Position numbers and translations under genes: made by a program
The notes under the pieces: model-generated
Databases searched by the model: none
What the model saw: only the letters and a program-made list of their open reading frames with translations
Told to the model about the DNA's origin: nothing
In this document: one piece after another, positions 34,159 through 44,091 of the stretch
Position numbering within the stretch: position 1 is the first letter of the stretch
Layout of the letters: each line of letters starts with the position of its first letter
Source of the DNA: Paludibacteraceae bacterium
GTDB taxonomy: Bacteria > Bacteroidota > Bacteroidia > Bacteroidales > Paludibacteraceae
Direction of reading: 5' to 3'
Assembly: GCA_024405855.1 (NCBI GenBank)
Contig: JAKSNZ010000003.1
Location: 24,202 to 88,201, forward strand
Length of the DNA: 64,000 nucleotides

Positions 34159-35162
34159 AACTAACAATACCAACAAACTACAACTCCCCGCTTGATGTAG
34201 AGCAGACAGAGATTGCAATAAAGTTTTTGAAAGACTTTTTTGAACGCAATTTTGCATCGGAGTTAAGATTACGCAGAGTAACCGCCCCACTCTTTGTACT
34301 AAAAGGCACCGGCATAAATGATGACCTTAACGGCATTGAACGCCCTGTAACATTCAAAATCAAAGATATGAATGAAGCGGAGGCAGAGGTGGTACACTCA
34401 CTTGCCAAGTGGAAACGCATAATGCTTGCAGAATACGGTACAAAGCCTCACTTTGGCATATACACAGATATGAACGCCATTCGTGCCGATGAGGAGTTGG
34501 ATAACATTCATTCATTATATGTAGACCAATGGGATTGGGAATTGGTAATAGAGAGAGAAGACCGTACCATTGATTTTCTGAAAAACATTGTTACACGCAT
34601 ATATTCAACCATTATTAAAGCGGAATATGCTGTCAGCGAGCGTTTTCCTGGAATAAAGCCGCAATTGCCGTCAGAAATCCATTTCATAACCTCACAGGAG
34701 TTGCTTGATTTGTATCCTGACAAGACAGCAAAAGAGCGTGAGAACCTAATCACTAAGAAATATGGAGCAGTATTCATTATGTGCATAGGTGGTGAACTTT
34801 CTAACGGTGAAAAGCATGACGGACGTGCCCCTGACTATGATGATTGGGAACTGAACGGCGATATGCTTGTTTGGAATCCTGTACTGGGTCAGGCTCTTGA
34901 ACTGTCAAGCATGGGAATTAGGGTTGATAAAGAGTCTATGCTAAGGCAACTTTCAATATCAAATAAAGAGGAACGACTTAAATATCTATACCATCAACAA
35001 CTTGTAAATGGAAAACTTCCGCTTACAATAGGTGGCGGCATAGGACAGTCAAGACTATGTATGTTCCTGCTGCACAAAGCCCATGTAGGTGAGATTCAGT
35101 CCAGCATTTGGCCTGATGAAATGCGGCTTAAGTGCAAGGAAGCAGGAATGCCGTTATTATAG
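34155..35162 (+). CDS. asnA: Aspartate-ammonia ligase
   Basis: 335 aa, class II aminoacyl-tRNA-synthetase-like fold. Motifs VTAPLFVLKGTGINDDLNG, LHSLYVDQWDWELVI, SMGIRVDKESML, LTIGGGIGQSRLCMFLL. It makes asparagine from aspartate, ammonia and ATP. Length equals the E. coli type. Four-base overlap with glmM; a tRNA follows after five bases. Confidence 0.96.
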   Translation: MKLTIPTNYNSPLDVEQTEIAIKFLKDFFERNFASELRLRRVTAPLFVLKGTGINDDLNGIERPVTFKIKDMNEAEAEVVHSLAKWKRIMLAEYGTKPHFGIYTDMNAIRADEELDNIHSLYVDQWDWELVIEREDRTIDFLKNIVTRIYSTIIKAEYAVSERFPGIKPQLPSEIHFITSQELLDLYPDKTAKERENLITKKYGAVFIMCIGGELSNGEKHDGRAPDYDDWELNGDMLVWNPVLGQALELSSMGIRVDKESMLRQLSISNKEERLKYLYHQQLVNGKLPLTIGGGIGQSRLCMFLLHKAHVGEIQSSIWPDEMRLKCKEAGMPLL

Positions 35163-35166
35163 TTTT

Positions 35167-35238
35167 GGTCCTATAGTTCAATGGATAGAATAAAAGATTC
35201 CGGTTCTTTTGATTGGGGTTCGACTCCCCATAGGACTA
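35167..35238 (+). tRNA. tRNA-Arg (anticodon CCG)
   Basis: Acceptor GGTCCTA/TAGGACT (first pair G-T), D stem GTTC/GAAT, anticodon stem AAAGA/TCTTT with loop TTCCGGT (anticodon 35200-35202), four-base variable region, T stem TGGGG/CCCCA with TTCGACT loop, discriminator A; no encoded CCA. Confidence 0.94.
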
Positions 35239-35252
35239 CAGATATTTTTTTG

Positions 35253-35260
35253 TATATTTG
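35253..35260 (+). promoter_or_regulatory. Promoter -7 box for the HPr-kinase-like gene
   Basis: TATATTTG consensus, 25 bp before the ATG at 35286; the -33 region falls inside the tRNA-Arg 3' end and shows no clear TTG. Confidence 0.55.
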
Positions 35261-35285
35261 CATTATATATGATATTTTCAAAAAT

Positions 35286-36143
35286 ATGCAGGATTCGTAC
35301 TTTAATATCGCTGAATTTACCGTAAGACTAAATGTTATGCCTGAAACATTGAGTTCTATGGGAAATTTGCGTCCGTTTATAGCAGAAAATGCAAAAAGTG
35401 CCGATTTTAGCCTGCTTTTGGGGTGTGATATAAAGTTGTTTGGCAGGGAGATTTACAAGTCTGATGAGTACGATTTTGCAATTTTTGAAAGTGAAAGCGT
35501 ATTTTGCATAAAATTCACTGATATAGCATCGGGAAACAAATATTTGTTGGAATTTGACAAGGATTTTAAGGAGTACAGGACAAATATGAGTGCAGAGCAT
35601 ATCTGCAAGGATGTGCTTAACAATATGCTGATGTTATCGTTCACATTTGCCACCATTGACAGAAAATCACTTATGATACACGCATCGGTGGCGGTATTGG
35701 ATGGAAAGGCTTATCTGTTTTTAGGCAAAAGCGGAACAGGCAAAAGCACTCACTGCCGTCTGTGGCTAAAGAACTTTAAGAATGCCGATATTCTGAACGA
35801 TGACAATCCGGTGCTTAAATTTGAGAATGGTGAGACTGTTGTTTATGGCTCTCCGTGGAGCGGCAAAGGGGCTGTTTATAAGAATGAACGCTATAAGGTG
35901 GGCGGTATAGCCCGACTGGCACAGGCACCTTATAATAAAATAGAGCGTAGAACAGGGGCTAAGGCATTTGCATTGCTCTATTCCTCCTGCTCAAAATTAC
36001 CTTGGAGTGAGGCTTGTATGAATGACTTGTGTGCCACTCTGTCTGATATTGTAAGCAAGACACCTATATATTATTTGGAGTGCCTGCCTGATGATGCCGC
36101 CGCACAACTATCATATAGTACAATGACACTAAATCACCAATGA
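35286..36143 (+). CDS. HPr-kinase-like (PEPCK-fold) P-loop protein
   Basis: Start taken at ATG 35286 because the longer frame would read through the tRNA-Arg. 285 aa. The only strong motif is AYLFLGKSGTGKSTHCRLWL (P-loop near residue 150), followed by ADILNDDNPVLKFENGETVVYGSPWSGK, as in HPr kinase/phosphorylase homologues that lack the HPr-recognition part. Paralogues of this kind occur in RiPP (lasso-peptide) and other small-molecule clusters. It overlaps the S26B-like gene by four bases, so the two are produced together; no HPr or precursor peptide was found nearby. Confidence 0.85.
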   Translation: MQDSYFNIAEFTVRLNVMPETLSSMGNLRPFIAENAKSADFSLLLGCDIKLFGREIYKSDEYDFAIFESESVFCIKFTDIASGNKYLLEFDKDFKEYRTNMSAEHICKDVLNNMLMLSFTFATIDRKSLMIHASVAVLDGKAYLFLGKSGTGKSTHCRLWLKNFKNADILNDDNPVLKFENGETVVYGSPWSGKGAVYKNERYKVGGIARLAQAPYNKIERRTGAKAFALLYSSCSKLPWSEACMNDLCATLSDIVSKTPIYYLECLPDDAAAQLSYSTMTLNHQ

Positions 36144-36595
36144 TAATCCGTAATGACATATTGTTTGCCAGCGTAAAGGAGATGCTGAAAGAAAAGCCTG
36201 AAGTTAAGGTTGTGGTTAAGGGAGACAGCATGCTTCCGTTCCTGCGTACAGGGGATATGGTTGCCCTACGCAAGCCGCATCGTCTGCGTACAGGTATGAT
36301 AGCACTTGTGGAGCCGTCAGAGGGCGTTTATATTCTGCACAGAATTGTAAAATTAGGTGATGAGGATATGGTGCTTTACGGCGATGGAAATATAGGTGTT
36401 AAAGAGAAGGTTCCATACACTGCGGTTGTGGCAGTGGTACAAAGAGTGTATCGGGGTAAAAGGATAATAAATTATGGCTCCTTTGTGTGGAAAATGCAGA
36501 ACAGACTATGGCCCAAAAATAAACTTGCACGCAAATATGCTCTTAAAGTGTATAGAAAAGGTGTTAAACAACTAAATAAAAACAAACAACTTTAA
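36140..36595 (+). CDS. S24/S26-family peptidase-like protein, S26B (Ser-His) type
   Basis: 151 aa. VVVKGDSMLPFLRTGDMVAL gives the Ser nucleophile (Ser30); YILHRIVKL places His67 where eukaryotic/SipW-type signal peptidases carry the catalytic His, and LYGDGN (Asp82) matches the third conserved box. No N-terminal or C-terminal membrane helix is visible, which is unusual for a signal peptidase. Coupled with the HPr-kinase-like protein by an ATGA overlap. May process a substrate peptide or be a degenerate peptidase fold. Confidence 0.82.
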   Translation: MIIRNDILFASVKEMLKEKPEVKVVVKGDSMLPFLRTGDMVALRKPHRLRTGMIALVEPSEGVYILHRIVKLGDEDMVLYGDGNIGVKEKVPYTAVVAVVQRVYRGKRIINYGSFVWKMQNRLWPKNKLARKYALKVYRKGVKQLNKNKQL

Positions 36596-36607
36596 ATTTT
36601 AAGTATT

Positions 36608-37576
36608 ATGGATAAACCGTATGTAGTGGGCATCGATATAGGTGGCCAAACAGCAAAAATCGGGCTTGTAGATGCCCGTGGTAATGTTCTTACCCAAACA
36701 GCAATAGTTAGTAACGATACTGATGACTACAAGGTGTTCATCAAGAATCTTTGTGATGCAGTTACAAAACTTGTAAACAAGGAGTATTCTATGAGCCAGG
36801 TAAGAGGCATTGGTATAGGTGCTCCTAATGCTAACTTTTACAAAGGCACCATTGAGAATACAGTAAACCTTACTTGGGGTGGCAACGGTAAACTGATTAT
36901 TCCGTTTGCAGAAGAGATGAGCAAGATAATAAAGCTTCCTGTAAAACTTACTAACGATGCCAATGCAGCCGCTCTTGGAGAGATGACATACGGTGTGGCA
37001 CGTGGTATGAAGGATTTTATAATGATTACACTTGGTACAGGCGTAGGCTCAGGCATTATAGTTAACGGTAATCTGCTTTACGGCCACGATGCCAATGCAG
37101 GTGAACTTGGACACGTAACTATGGTACGCCAGAACGGCAGACTTTGTGGTTGTGGCAAGACAGGCTGTCTTGAAGCATATTGCTCTGCTACAGGTGTGGC
37201 ACGTACAGCACGTGAGATGCTTGAAACATCTGACCGCAAGAGTCTGTTGCGTAATATTCCGCCAGAATCCATATCATCTAAAGATGTATTTGAGGCTGCA
37301 AACCAAGGTGATGAACTTGCAAAAGAGATTTTTGATTTTACAGGCACAATGCTTGGAGCCGCTCTTGCAGATTTTGTGGCATTCTCATCACCTGAGGCAT
37401 TTGTATTGTTTGGTGGCTTGACACGTAGTGGAGACTTTATTATGAAACCTGTGGTTGACAGCCTTAATAAGAATGTTATGCCTCGCTGGAAAAACAAGAT
37501 TAAGGTTATGTTCTCTCAGCTGAAAGAGTCTGATGCAGCCATTCTTGGTGCAAGTGCATTGGCATGGGAGGTATAA
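36608..37576 (+). CDS. ROK-family sugar kinase (glucokinase-like)
   Basis: 322 aa. GIDIGGQTAKIGLVD (ATP phosphate 1), LTNDANAAALGEMTYG (catalytic Asp), ITLGTGVGSGIIVNG and the ROK zinc motif CGCGKTGCLEAYCS. Most likely glucokinase supplying glucose-6-phosphate; other hexoses are possible. A terminator follows. Confidence 0.9.
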   Translation: MDKPYVVGIDIGGQTAKIGLVDARGNVLTQTAIVSNDTDDYKVFIKNLCDAVTKLVNKEYSMSQVRGIGIGAPNANFYKGTIENTVNLTWGGNGKLIIPFAEEMSKIIKLPVKLTNDANAAALGEMTYGVARGMKDFIMITLGTGVGSGIIVNGNLLYGHDANAGELGHVTMVRQNGRLCGCGKTGCLEAYCSATGVARTAREMLETSDRKSLLRNIPPESISSKDVFEAANQGDELAKEIFDFTGTMLGAALADFVAFSSPEAFVLFGGLTRSGDFIMKPVVDSLNKNVMPRWKNKIKVMFSQLKESDAAILGASALAWEV

Positions 37577-37594
37577 TCACCACCGCATATAAAT

Positions 37595-37627
37595 AAAAAA
37601 CCGCCCCAAATTTTGGAGCGGTTTTTT
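37595..37627. terminator. Bidirectional terminator
   Basis: AAAAACCGCCCC pairs with GGAGCGGTTTTT (one C-A mismatch) around AAATTTT; serves the ROK gene and the convergent secreted-protein gene. Confidence 0.85.
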
Positions 37628-37645
37628 TATTAGCATTAAATATGA

Positions 37646-38146
37646 TTACTTAACAAACTGACCTGCAGGAGTAATAACACTACCATCTTCAAGTGTTTTG
37701 GTCAAAACGCCATTTATCCAAACCCAAGATTGTGCTGGTTGTGCTGCCTTTACTGTAGGAGCATCAGTAGCAGCTGGACGGCTCAATATTATTGTATCTT
37801 CATCTTCTACTGCAAGAGTAAATTCAACTGTACCTGCAAGAACTTTCATTTTCTCACCAAAGTCTCTACCATTAGCCATAGTTGCAGATTCTGCCGTTTC
37901 ATCAACATATGTTTCTGAAAGGAACCATTTTGAGTTATCAGACAATTTTACAAAGACATAAGAATCTTGGTCAAATGTCACTGTTAACTTACCATTCTCA
38001 AATTTGTAATCACCAGGATTTTCATAGTCTCCCTCACAACCATAGTCAGCTCCATTAATATAACCAACCAAGCTGTAATAAGGTTCTTGTGCCATTGCAA
38101 CACTTGCTGTCAAAAGAGCAGCAACAAAAAGTAAAATCTTTTTCAT
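37646..38146 (-). CDS. Secreted protein of unknown function (166 aa)
   Basis: Signal peptide ILLFVAALLTASVAMAQ, then a beta-rich body with YYSLVGYINGADYGCEGDYENPGDYKFENGKLTVTF, which resembles SusE/SusF-like or CBM-type starch-binding modules, and a C-terminal extension VWINGVLTKTLEDGSVITPAGQFVK. No catalytic motif seen. The neighbour on the same strand also has repeated carbohydrate-binding-like domains, so the pair may act on glycans. Confidence 0.7.
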   Translation of the reverse strand: MKKILLFVAALLTASVAMAQEPYYSLVGYINGADYGCEGDYENPGDYKFENGKLTVTFDQDSYVFVKLSDNSKWFLSETYVDETAESATMANGRDFGEKMKVLAGTVEFTLAVEDEDTIILSRPAATDAPTVKAAQPAQSWVWINGVLTKTLEDGSVITPAGQFVK

Positions 38147-38190
38147 AATAAAATAAAATTTAAAAAGTTAATAAAAAGTTAATTAAAATA

Positions 38191-39192
38191 TCATTTCCAT
38201 GAACGAACTTCATCATACTGAGTGGCAAAACCCTCAAAGGCAACCTTATGTACGGCGCCCTTCTCTCCAGCACTCTTATCATTCTTATAGTAGTATTTAT
38301 ACTCTATAGTATCGGTGCTTTTTGGAAGCATTGAAGGTGCAACATGGAATGTCCAAGAGTTATTGCCCTCATCCATCATACGGCTGAAGCCCCAATTATT
38401 GAAAGAACCTGAAACATACATTTCTCTTGTGCCTTTAGGAACTGAAACTGTAAGTGTCATATCTCCCCAATACTCAACAATATCATTTACCGCTGTTCTG
38501 CCTCCAAGTGGGCGATGTCCCATACGGAACTCAGTCTGGTCATTTCTTGGTCCCCAAACATACAGATATTCAAGATTTTCAGGAACACCTGTTATTGTAC
38601 CTTCAAATTTTGTTTCTGAAACTTTCTTTAACTGACATTTTGGGTCTCCGTGTTTCCAAAACTTATCAGAACCTTCAGGTCCAAAAGTACCTGTAACAAA
38701 AACCTTTTCAGTACCAGCAGGAACAGTTACAGAGAACTTGACAGTACCTGTAAATTTTGCAGCCTTTGCATTTCCCTTCAAAAGTTTTACATATTTGTCA
38801 GTTGTCTGGAACTTATCATTCTTCAAAATGACAAACAAACCTGTAACCTGCTCAAACTCTGAATCAGACAACTTAAAGTAAGACTTAATGTCTGATATTG
38901 TGTATTTTAATGTACCGTCACCTTGAAGAACACACTTCAAAGCAGGAACATTACACTGAGACCAAGCGGCCTTTTCCTTTTCCCATTCACCATTAGAGTT
39001 AAACTCTACGCAAGCATAGATATAAACAGGCTGACTTTTCATCCAAGTCTGATTTGCAAGCGGTGTATAGGTAAGGGTGACAGCCTTATCAACCGTAGCA
39101 TTTGCAGGAGAAATAGTCAAATCACCTGCAGCACCAAAAGCACAAACATAAAGTGCCAATAGAGCAAACAATGTAGTAGCAATTTTTTTCAT
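38191..39192 (-). CDS. Secreted protein with CBM/early-set-like domains
   Basis: 333 aa. Signal peptide FALLALYVCAFG, an N-terminal Ig-like region (DLTISPANATVDKAVTLTY), then two related modules: VKFSVTVPAGTEKVFVTGTFG and LTVSVPKGTREMYVSGSFNNWGFSRMMDEGNNSW, each resembling glycogen-binding CBM20/48 domains; the second ends EYKYYYKNDKS. No enzyme domain. Leader of about 65 nt behind a consensus promoter. Confidence 0.72.
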   Translation of the reverse strand: MKKIATTLFALLALYVCAFGAAGDLTISPANATVDKAVTLTYTPLANQTWMKSQPVYIYACVEFNSNGEWEKEKAAWSQCNVPALKCVLQGDGTLKYTISDIKSYFKLSDSEFEQVTGLFVILKNDKFQTTDKYVKLLKGNAKAAKFTGTVKFSVTVPAGTEKVFVTGTFGPEGSDKFWKHGDPKCQLKKVSETKFEGTITGVPENLEYLYVWGPRNDQTEFRMGHRPLGGRTAVNDIVEYWGDMTLTVSVPKGTREMYVSGSFNNWGFSRMMDEGNNSWTFHVAPSMLPKSTDTIEYKYYYKNDKSAGEKGAVHKVAFEGFATQYDEVRSWK

Positions 39193-39265
39193 AATATTTA
39201 GATTTTCAAGTTATTACCTTTTAGACTACATAAGTACTACAAGGTTTAACGCATTTTACTACCAA

Positions 39266-39273
39266 CAAAATTA
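39266..39273 (-). promoter_or_regulatory. Promoter -7 box for the secreted-protein gene
   Basis: TAATTTTG on the minus strand; leader to the ATG at 39192 about 65 nt. Confidence 0.5.
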
Positions 39274-39306
39274 ATAAAAAAAAATCATAGAAAAAAATTT
39301 TTTCTA

Positions 39307-42300
39307 TTAATTTTTAAAATACGATGCCCAATCCTTGATTTGAATATCATCTTGTTTCACAGAACAGAAGGCATGTATAAAGGCACTTGCAAGGCGTGCG
39401 TTGGTCATAAGCGGAATATTGTGGTCAATAGCACCACGGCGTATCTTATAACCATTTGTAAGCTCACGTCTGGTATGATTCTTTGGAATGTTGATTACAA
39501 GTTCAAACCTCTTCTCTGCCATCATATCCATAATCTGAAGTTCTGACGGTTCATCAGGCCAACCCACAGCGGTAGCCTTAACTCCGTTTTCCTCAAGGAA
39601 CTTCTGTGTACCGTCTGTGGCATAAATATCATAGCCGTGAGCGGCAAGCATCTTACATGGTTCAAGCAACTCAACCTTTGACTTTGCCTCACCTGACGAT
39701 ACCATAACACTCTTTTTAGGAATATTAAACCCAACTGAAATCAATGACTTAAGCAGAGCCTCATTAAAGTCATCACCAATACAGCCAACCTCACCTGTTG
39801 ATGCCATATCAACACCAAGAATAGGGTCTGCCTTATGCAGACGAGCAAATGAGAATTGTGATGCCTTTACACCAATATGCTCTATATCAAATATTGATGA
39901 ATCAGGTTTTGTGTAGTCTGCACCAAGCATTATTCTGGTTGCAGTCTCTATAAAGTTACGATTAATAACCTTTGATACAAACGGGAATGAACGTGATGCA
40001 CGCAAGTTACACTCAATAACTTTAATGTCATTATTCTTAGCCAAATATTGAATATTGAAAGGTCCTGTTATATTAAGTTCCTTTGCAATCTTCTTAGACA
40101 CCTTTTTAATACGGCGCATTGTCTCAAAGTAGAGTTTCTGTGCAGGGAACACCAGTGTGGCATCGCCAGAGTGGACACCAGCAAACTCAACATGCTCTGA
40201 AATGGCATATTCAACTATCTCACCTTCCTTTGCAACGGCATCAAACTCTATCTCCTTGGCATTTTGCAAGAAAGAAGACACAACTACAGGATGGTCTTTT
40301 GAAACCTTGGCTGCAAGTGTAAGGAACTGTTGAACCTGGTCTTTATTGTAGCATACGTTCATGGCAGCACCTGAAAGCACGTATGACGGACGTATAAGCA
40401 CAGGAAATCCAACTTCTGCAATAAACTCATCAATATCTTCAAAACTTGTAAGCTCACGCCAGCGTGGTTGGTCAATTCCAAGAGTGTCAAGCATGGCTGA
40501 GAACTTGTGACGGTCCTCCGCCCTATCAATATTAAGTGCTGAAGTTCCAAGTATAGGGGCACCTTGCCTATAAAGTTTCATTGCAAGGTTATTTGGTATC
40601 TGACCACCTACTGAAACTATAACACCCTTAGGATTCTCTATTTCAAGTACATCAAGCACACGTTCAAATGAAAGTTCATCAAAGTAGAGACGGTCACACA
40701 TATCGTAGTCAGTTGAAACCGTTTCAGGGTTATAGTTAATCATAACAGACTGATAACCAAGTTTACGGGCTGTTTGCACAGCATTTACACTACACCAGTC
40801 AAACTCAACTGAAGAGCCTATGCGATATGCTCCTGAACCAAGCACAACAACACTCTCTCCCTCCTGTTTTTTAGGAACATAATTATCAGCAGAGCCGTAT
40901 GTCATGTACAGGTAATTTGTCTTTTCCGGATTCTCCGATGCCACCGTATTTATACGGCGTACAATAGGCTTGATGTTTTGAGCCTTTCTGAGTTTGCGTA
41001 CACGCAGCATTTCCGCCTCCAAATTGCCACCAGGATTCTCAACATATCGGGCAATCTGAAAATCAGAGAAGCCAAGACGCTTTGCCTCCTGCATAACATC
41101 GGGGGTAATATCTTCAATTTTCTTGAAACCTTTAAGTACCTTTGTGTATTTTACAATATTTTCAAGTTTACTCAAGAACCAAGGGTCAATTTTTGTAAGA
41201 GACTCTATCTTTTCTACTGAATAACCTTTTTCAAGAGCGGCAGCCACAGCAAAAATACGCAGGTCTGTAGGGTGAGACAAAGCCTCATCAAGGTTATCAA
41301 ACTTAATATCCTTATTACCCACAAATCCGTGCATGCCCTGTCCTATCATACGCAAGCCTTTCTGCATAATCTCCTCAAATGACTTGCCTATTGCCATAAT
41401 CTCACCGACAGACTTCATTGAAGAGCCAATCTCACGGCTTACACCTGTAAACTTAGTCAAATCCCAACGTGGAATCTTGGCAATTATATAGTCAACTGAC
41501 GGAGCCACGTATGCTGAATTTGGAGTACCCATCTCCCCTATTTGGTCAAGTGTGTAACCCAATGCAAGTTTAGCGGCTACAAAAGCAAGTGGATAACCTG
41601 ATGCCTTAGATGCAAGTGCTGAAGAACGGCTGAGACGGGCGTTGATTTCAATGATTCTATAGTCATTTGTCTCAGCATTGAAAGCGTACTGAATATTACA
41701 CTCACCCACAATGCCAATGTGGCGAACAACTTTCTTTGCTATCTCTTCAAGCAGATGTATCTGTTCTTTTGAAAGTGAAATGATAGGGGCAACAACTATA
41801 CTTTCACCCGTATGAATGCCCAGCGGGTCAACATTCTCCATTGGAACCACCGTAAAGCAGTGGTCATTTGCATCGCGGATAACCTCAAACTCAATCTCCT
41901 TCCAACCTTTAAGGCTCTCCTCTACCAATATCTGCTTTGAATATGCAAGCGCACTTTCACAAAGTTTCTTGAACTCCTCCTCATTTGCACAGACACCTGA
42001 GCCAAGACCGCCAAGGGCGTATGCTGAGCGTACCATTACAGGGTATCCTAATGTGCGAGCCTCCTTCAATGCATCTTCCATGCTTTCAACCGCCTGTGAT
42101 ACAGGAGTTTTAGCATCAATCTCCTTCAGACTCTTAACAAACAGGTCTCTGTCCTCTGTAATCATAATTGCCTCTACTGATGTACCAAGAACCTGCACCC
42201 CGTATTTTTTCAACACTCCGCTCTGATACAATGCAGTACCGCAGTTAAGGGCAGTCTGACCTCCAAATGCAAGAAGTATTCCGTCAGGACGCTCCTTTTC

Positions 42301-42528
42301 AATAACTCTTTCTACAAAATAAGGCGTTACCGGAAGAAAATAAACTCTGTCCGCAACGCCTTTAGAAGTTTGAATAGTGGCAATATTAGGGTTTATCAAC
42401 ACCGTTTCAATACCCTCTTCCCTCATTGCCTTTAACGCTTGGGAACCTGAATAGTCAAACTCACCTGCCTGTCCTATCTTTAATGCACCGGACCCCAAAA
42501 GCAATACCCTTTTACATTTCATTTTCAT
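39307..42528 (-). CDS. carB: Carbamoyl-phosphate synthase large subunit
   Basis: 1073 aa, the full-length duplicated ATP-grasp form. KRVLLLGSGALKIGQAGEFDYSGSQALKAMREEG starts the first half; SVVVLGSGAYRIGSSVEFDWCSVNA starts the second; both have ATP-grasp loops (ALGGLGSG and LSGAAMNV). The C-terminal MGS-like allosteric domain is present (SGEAKSKVELL, RGAIDHNIPLMTNARLASAF). No carA lies beside it. Two in-frame ATG codons six bases apart at the start; the first is used here. Confidence 0.97.
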   Translation of the reverse strand: MKMKCKRVLLLGSGALKIGQAGEFDYSGSQALKAMREEGIETVLINPNIATIQTSKGVADRVYFLPVTPYFVERVIEKERPDGILLAFGGQTALNCGTALYQSGVLKKYGVQVLGTSVEAIMITEDRDLFVKSLKEIDAKTPVSQAVESMEDALKEARTLGYPVMVRSAYALGGLGSGVCANEEEFKKLCESALAYSKQILVEESLKGWKEIEFEVIRDANDHCFTVVPMENVDPLGIHTGESIVVAPIISLSKEQIHLLEEIAKKVVRHIGIVGECNIQYAFNAETNDYRIIEINARLSRSSALASKASGYPLAFVAAKLALGYTLDQIGEMGTPNSAYVAPSVDYIIAKIPRWDLTKFTGVSREIGSSMKSVGEIMAIGKSFEEIMQKGLRMIGQGMHGFVGNKDIKFDNLDEALSHPTDLRIFAVAAALEKGYSVEKIESLTKIDPWFLSKLENIVKYTKVLKGFKKIEDITPDVMQEAKRLGFSDFQIARYVENPGGNLEAEMLRVRKLRKAQNIKPIVRRINTVASENPEKTNYLYMTYGSADNYVPKKQEGESVVVLGSGAYRIGSSVEFDWCSVNAVQTARKLGYQSVMINYNPETVSTDYDMCDRLYFDELSFERVLDVLEIENPKGVIVSVGGQIPNNLAMKLYRQGAPILGTSALNIDRAEDRHKFSAMLDTLGIDQPRWRELTSFEDIDEFIAEVGFPVLIRPSYVLSGAAMNVCYNKDQVQQFLTLAAKVSKDHPVVVSSFLQNAKEIEFDAVAKEGEIVEYAISEHVEFAGVHSGDATLVFPAQKLYFETMRRIKKVSKKIAKELNITGPFNIQYLAKNNDIKVIECNLRASRSFPFVSKVINRNFIETATRIMLGADYTKPDSSIFDIEHIGVKASQFSFARLHKADPILGVDMASTGEVGCIGDDFNEALLKSLISVGFNIPKKSVMVSSGEAKSKVELLEPCKMLAAHGYDIYATDGTQKFLEENGVKATAVGWPDEPSELQIMDMMAEKRFELVINIPKNHTRRELTNGYKIRRGAIDHNIPLMTNARLASAFIHAFCSVKQDDIQIKDWASYFKN

Positions 42529-42555
42529 ATACCTATTATATTATATCTTTCCAAA

Positions 42556-42590
42556 AAAAATGCGTTACTTAAAAAAGCCAACGCATTTTT
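42556..42590 (-). terminator. Terminator after tRNA-Gln
   Basis: AAAAATGCGTT (42556-42566) pairs with AACGCATTTTT (42580-42590); with a T-run on the minus strand it would end tRNA-Gln transcripts before carB. Confidence 0.8.
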
Positions 42591-42605
42591 ATTAATGGTG
42601 ATTAG

Positions 42606-42676
42606 TTGCCCCTGAAGGATTCGAACCCTCACAAGCGGAACCAGAATCCGATGTGCTACCATTACACCAAAGGGCA
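42606..42676 (-). tRNA. tRNA-Gln (anticodon CTG)
   Basis: Minus strand: acceptor TGCCCTT/AGGGGCA, D stem GTGT/GCAC, anticodon stem TCGGA/TCCGC with loop TTCTGGT (27-43 pair is a T-C mismatch), T stem GAGGG/CCTTC, discriminator A; anticodon at 42642-42644. Confidence 0.92.
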
Positions 42677-42680
42677 GTAA

Positions 42681-42768
42681 AGTTAAGGAGTTTTAGAGTT
42701 TAGGAGTTCAGAAGTCCCGGCAACAAACCATACAACTCCTTAACTCCTATACTCCTTTACTCTTATAC
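42681..42768. repeat. AGGAGTT array with inverted ACTCCT arm
   Basis: TTAAGGAGTTTTAGAGTTT then AGGAGTT on the left, AACTCCTTAACTCCTATACTCC on the right, in split inverted arrangement between tRNA-Gln and gapA. Built like the other short-unit arrays of the window. Confidence 0.75.
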
Positions 42769-42772
42769 TATT

Positions 42773-43795
<1,023 letters not shown>

Positions 43796-43840
43796 TTAAT
43801 TATTAGAAGTTATTAAAAAAAATTCTCTCAATTGCGGTTG

Positions 43841-43872
43841 CAAAATTACAGTTTTTCACTCTTTTTTGCAAC
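43841..43872 (-). promoter_or_regulatory. gapA promoter
   Basis: TAATTTTG at 43841-43848 and GTTG at 43869-43872 on the minus strand, spacing 20. Confidence 0.7.
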
Positions 43873-43890
43873 AAAATGTTCAGAATTTTA

Positions 43891-44019
43891 TTAACAATTA
43901 CTTGTTTGCTCTGTTTGGGGAGCATCATTTTGTGCATAACCGCAGTTACAAGATGACTTACAGCCTGTCAGAGCGGCTGTCAAAGCAAACAATATTGCCA
44001 AAATTATAGACTTGTTCAT
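43891..44019 (-). CDS. Small cysteine-rich lipoprotein (42 aa)
   Basis: MNKSIILAILFALTAALTGC is a lipoprotein signal with lipobox LTGC, then a short tail KSSCNCGYAQNDAPQTEQTSNC with three further cysteines. Mature lipopeptide would be only about 23 residues. It sits between gapA and the divergent rarA gene. Function unknown. Confidence 0.7.
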   Translation of the reverse strand: MNKSIILAILFALTAALTGCKSSCNCGYAQNDAPQTEQTSNC

Positions 44020-44039
44020 TTTTATTAGTTATAAAATCA

Positions 44040-44069
44040 TTGCAAAGGTAATAAATTTTATTATTTTTG
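44040..44069 (+). promoter_or_regulatory. rarA promoter
   Basis: TTG at 44040-44042, 19 nt, TATTTTTG at 44062-44069; ATG at 44092. Confidence 0.65.
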
Positions 44070-44091
44070 TGCTTGAATAATAAAAAAAAAT

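Noticed and set aside
35181..35285. HPr-kinase-like gene starting at 35181
   Set aside because: That start lies within the tRNA-Arg gene; ATG 35286 follows a consensus promoter.
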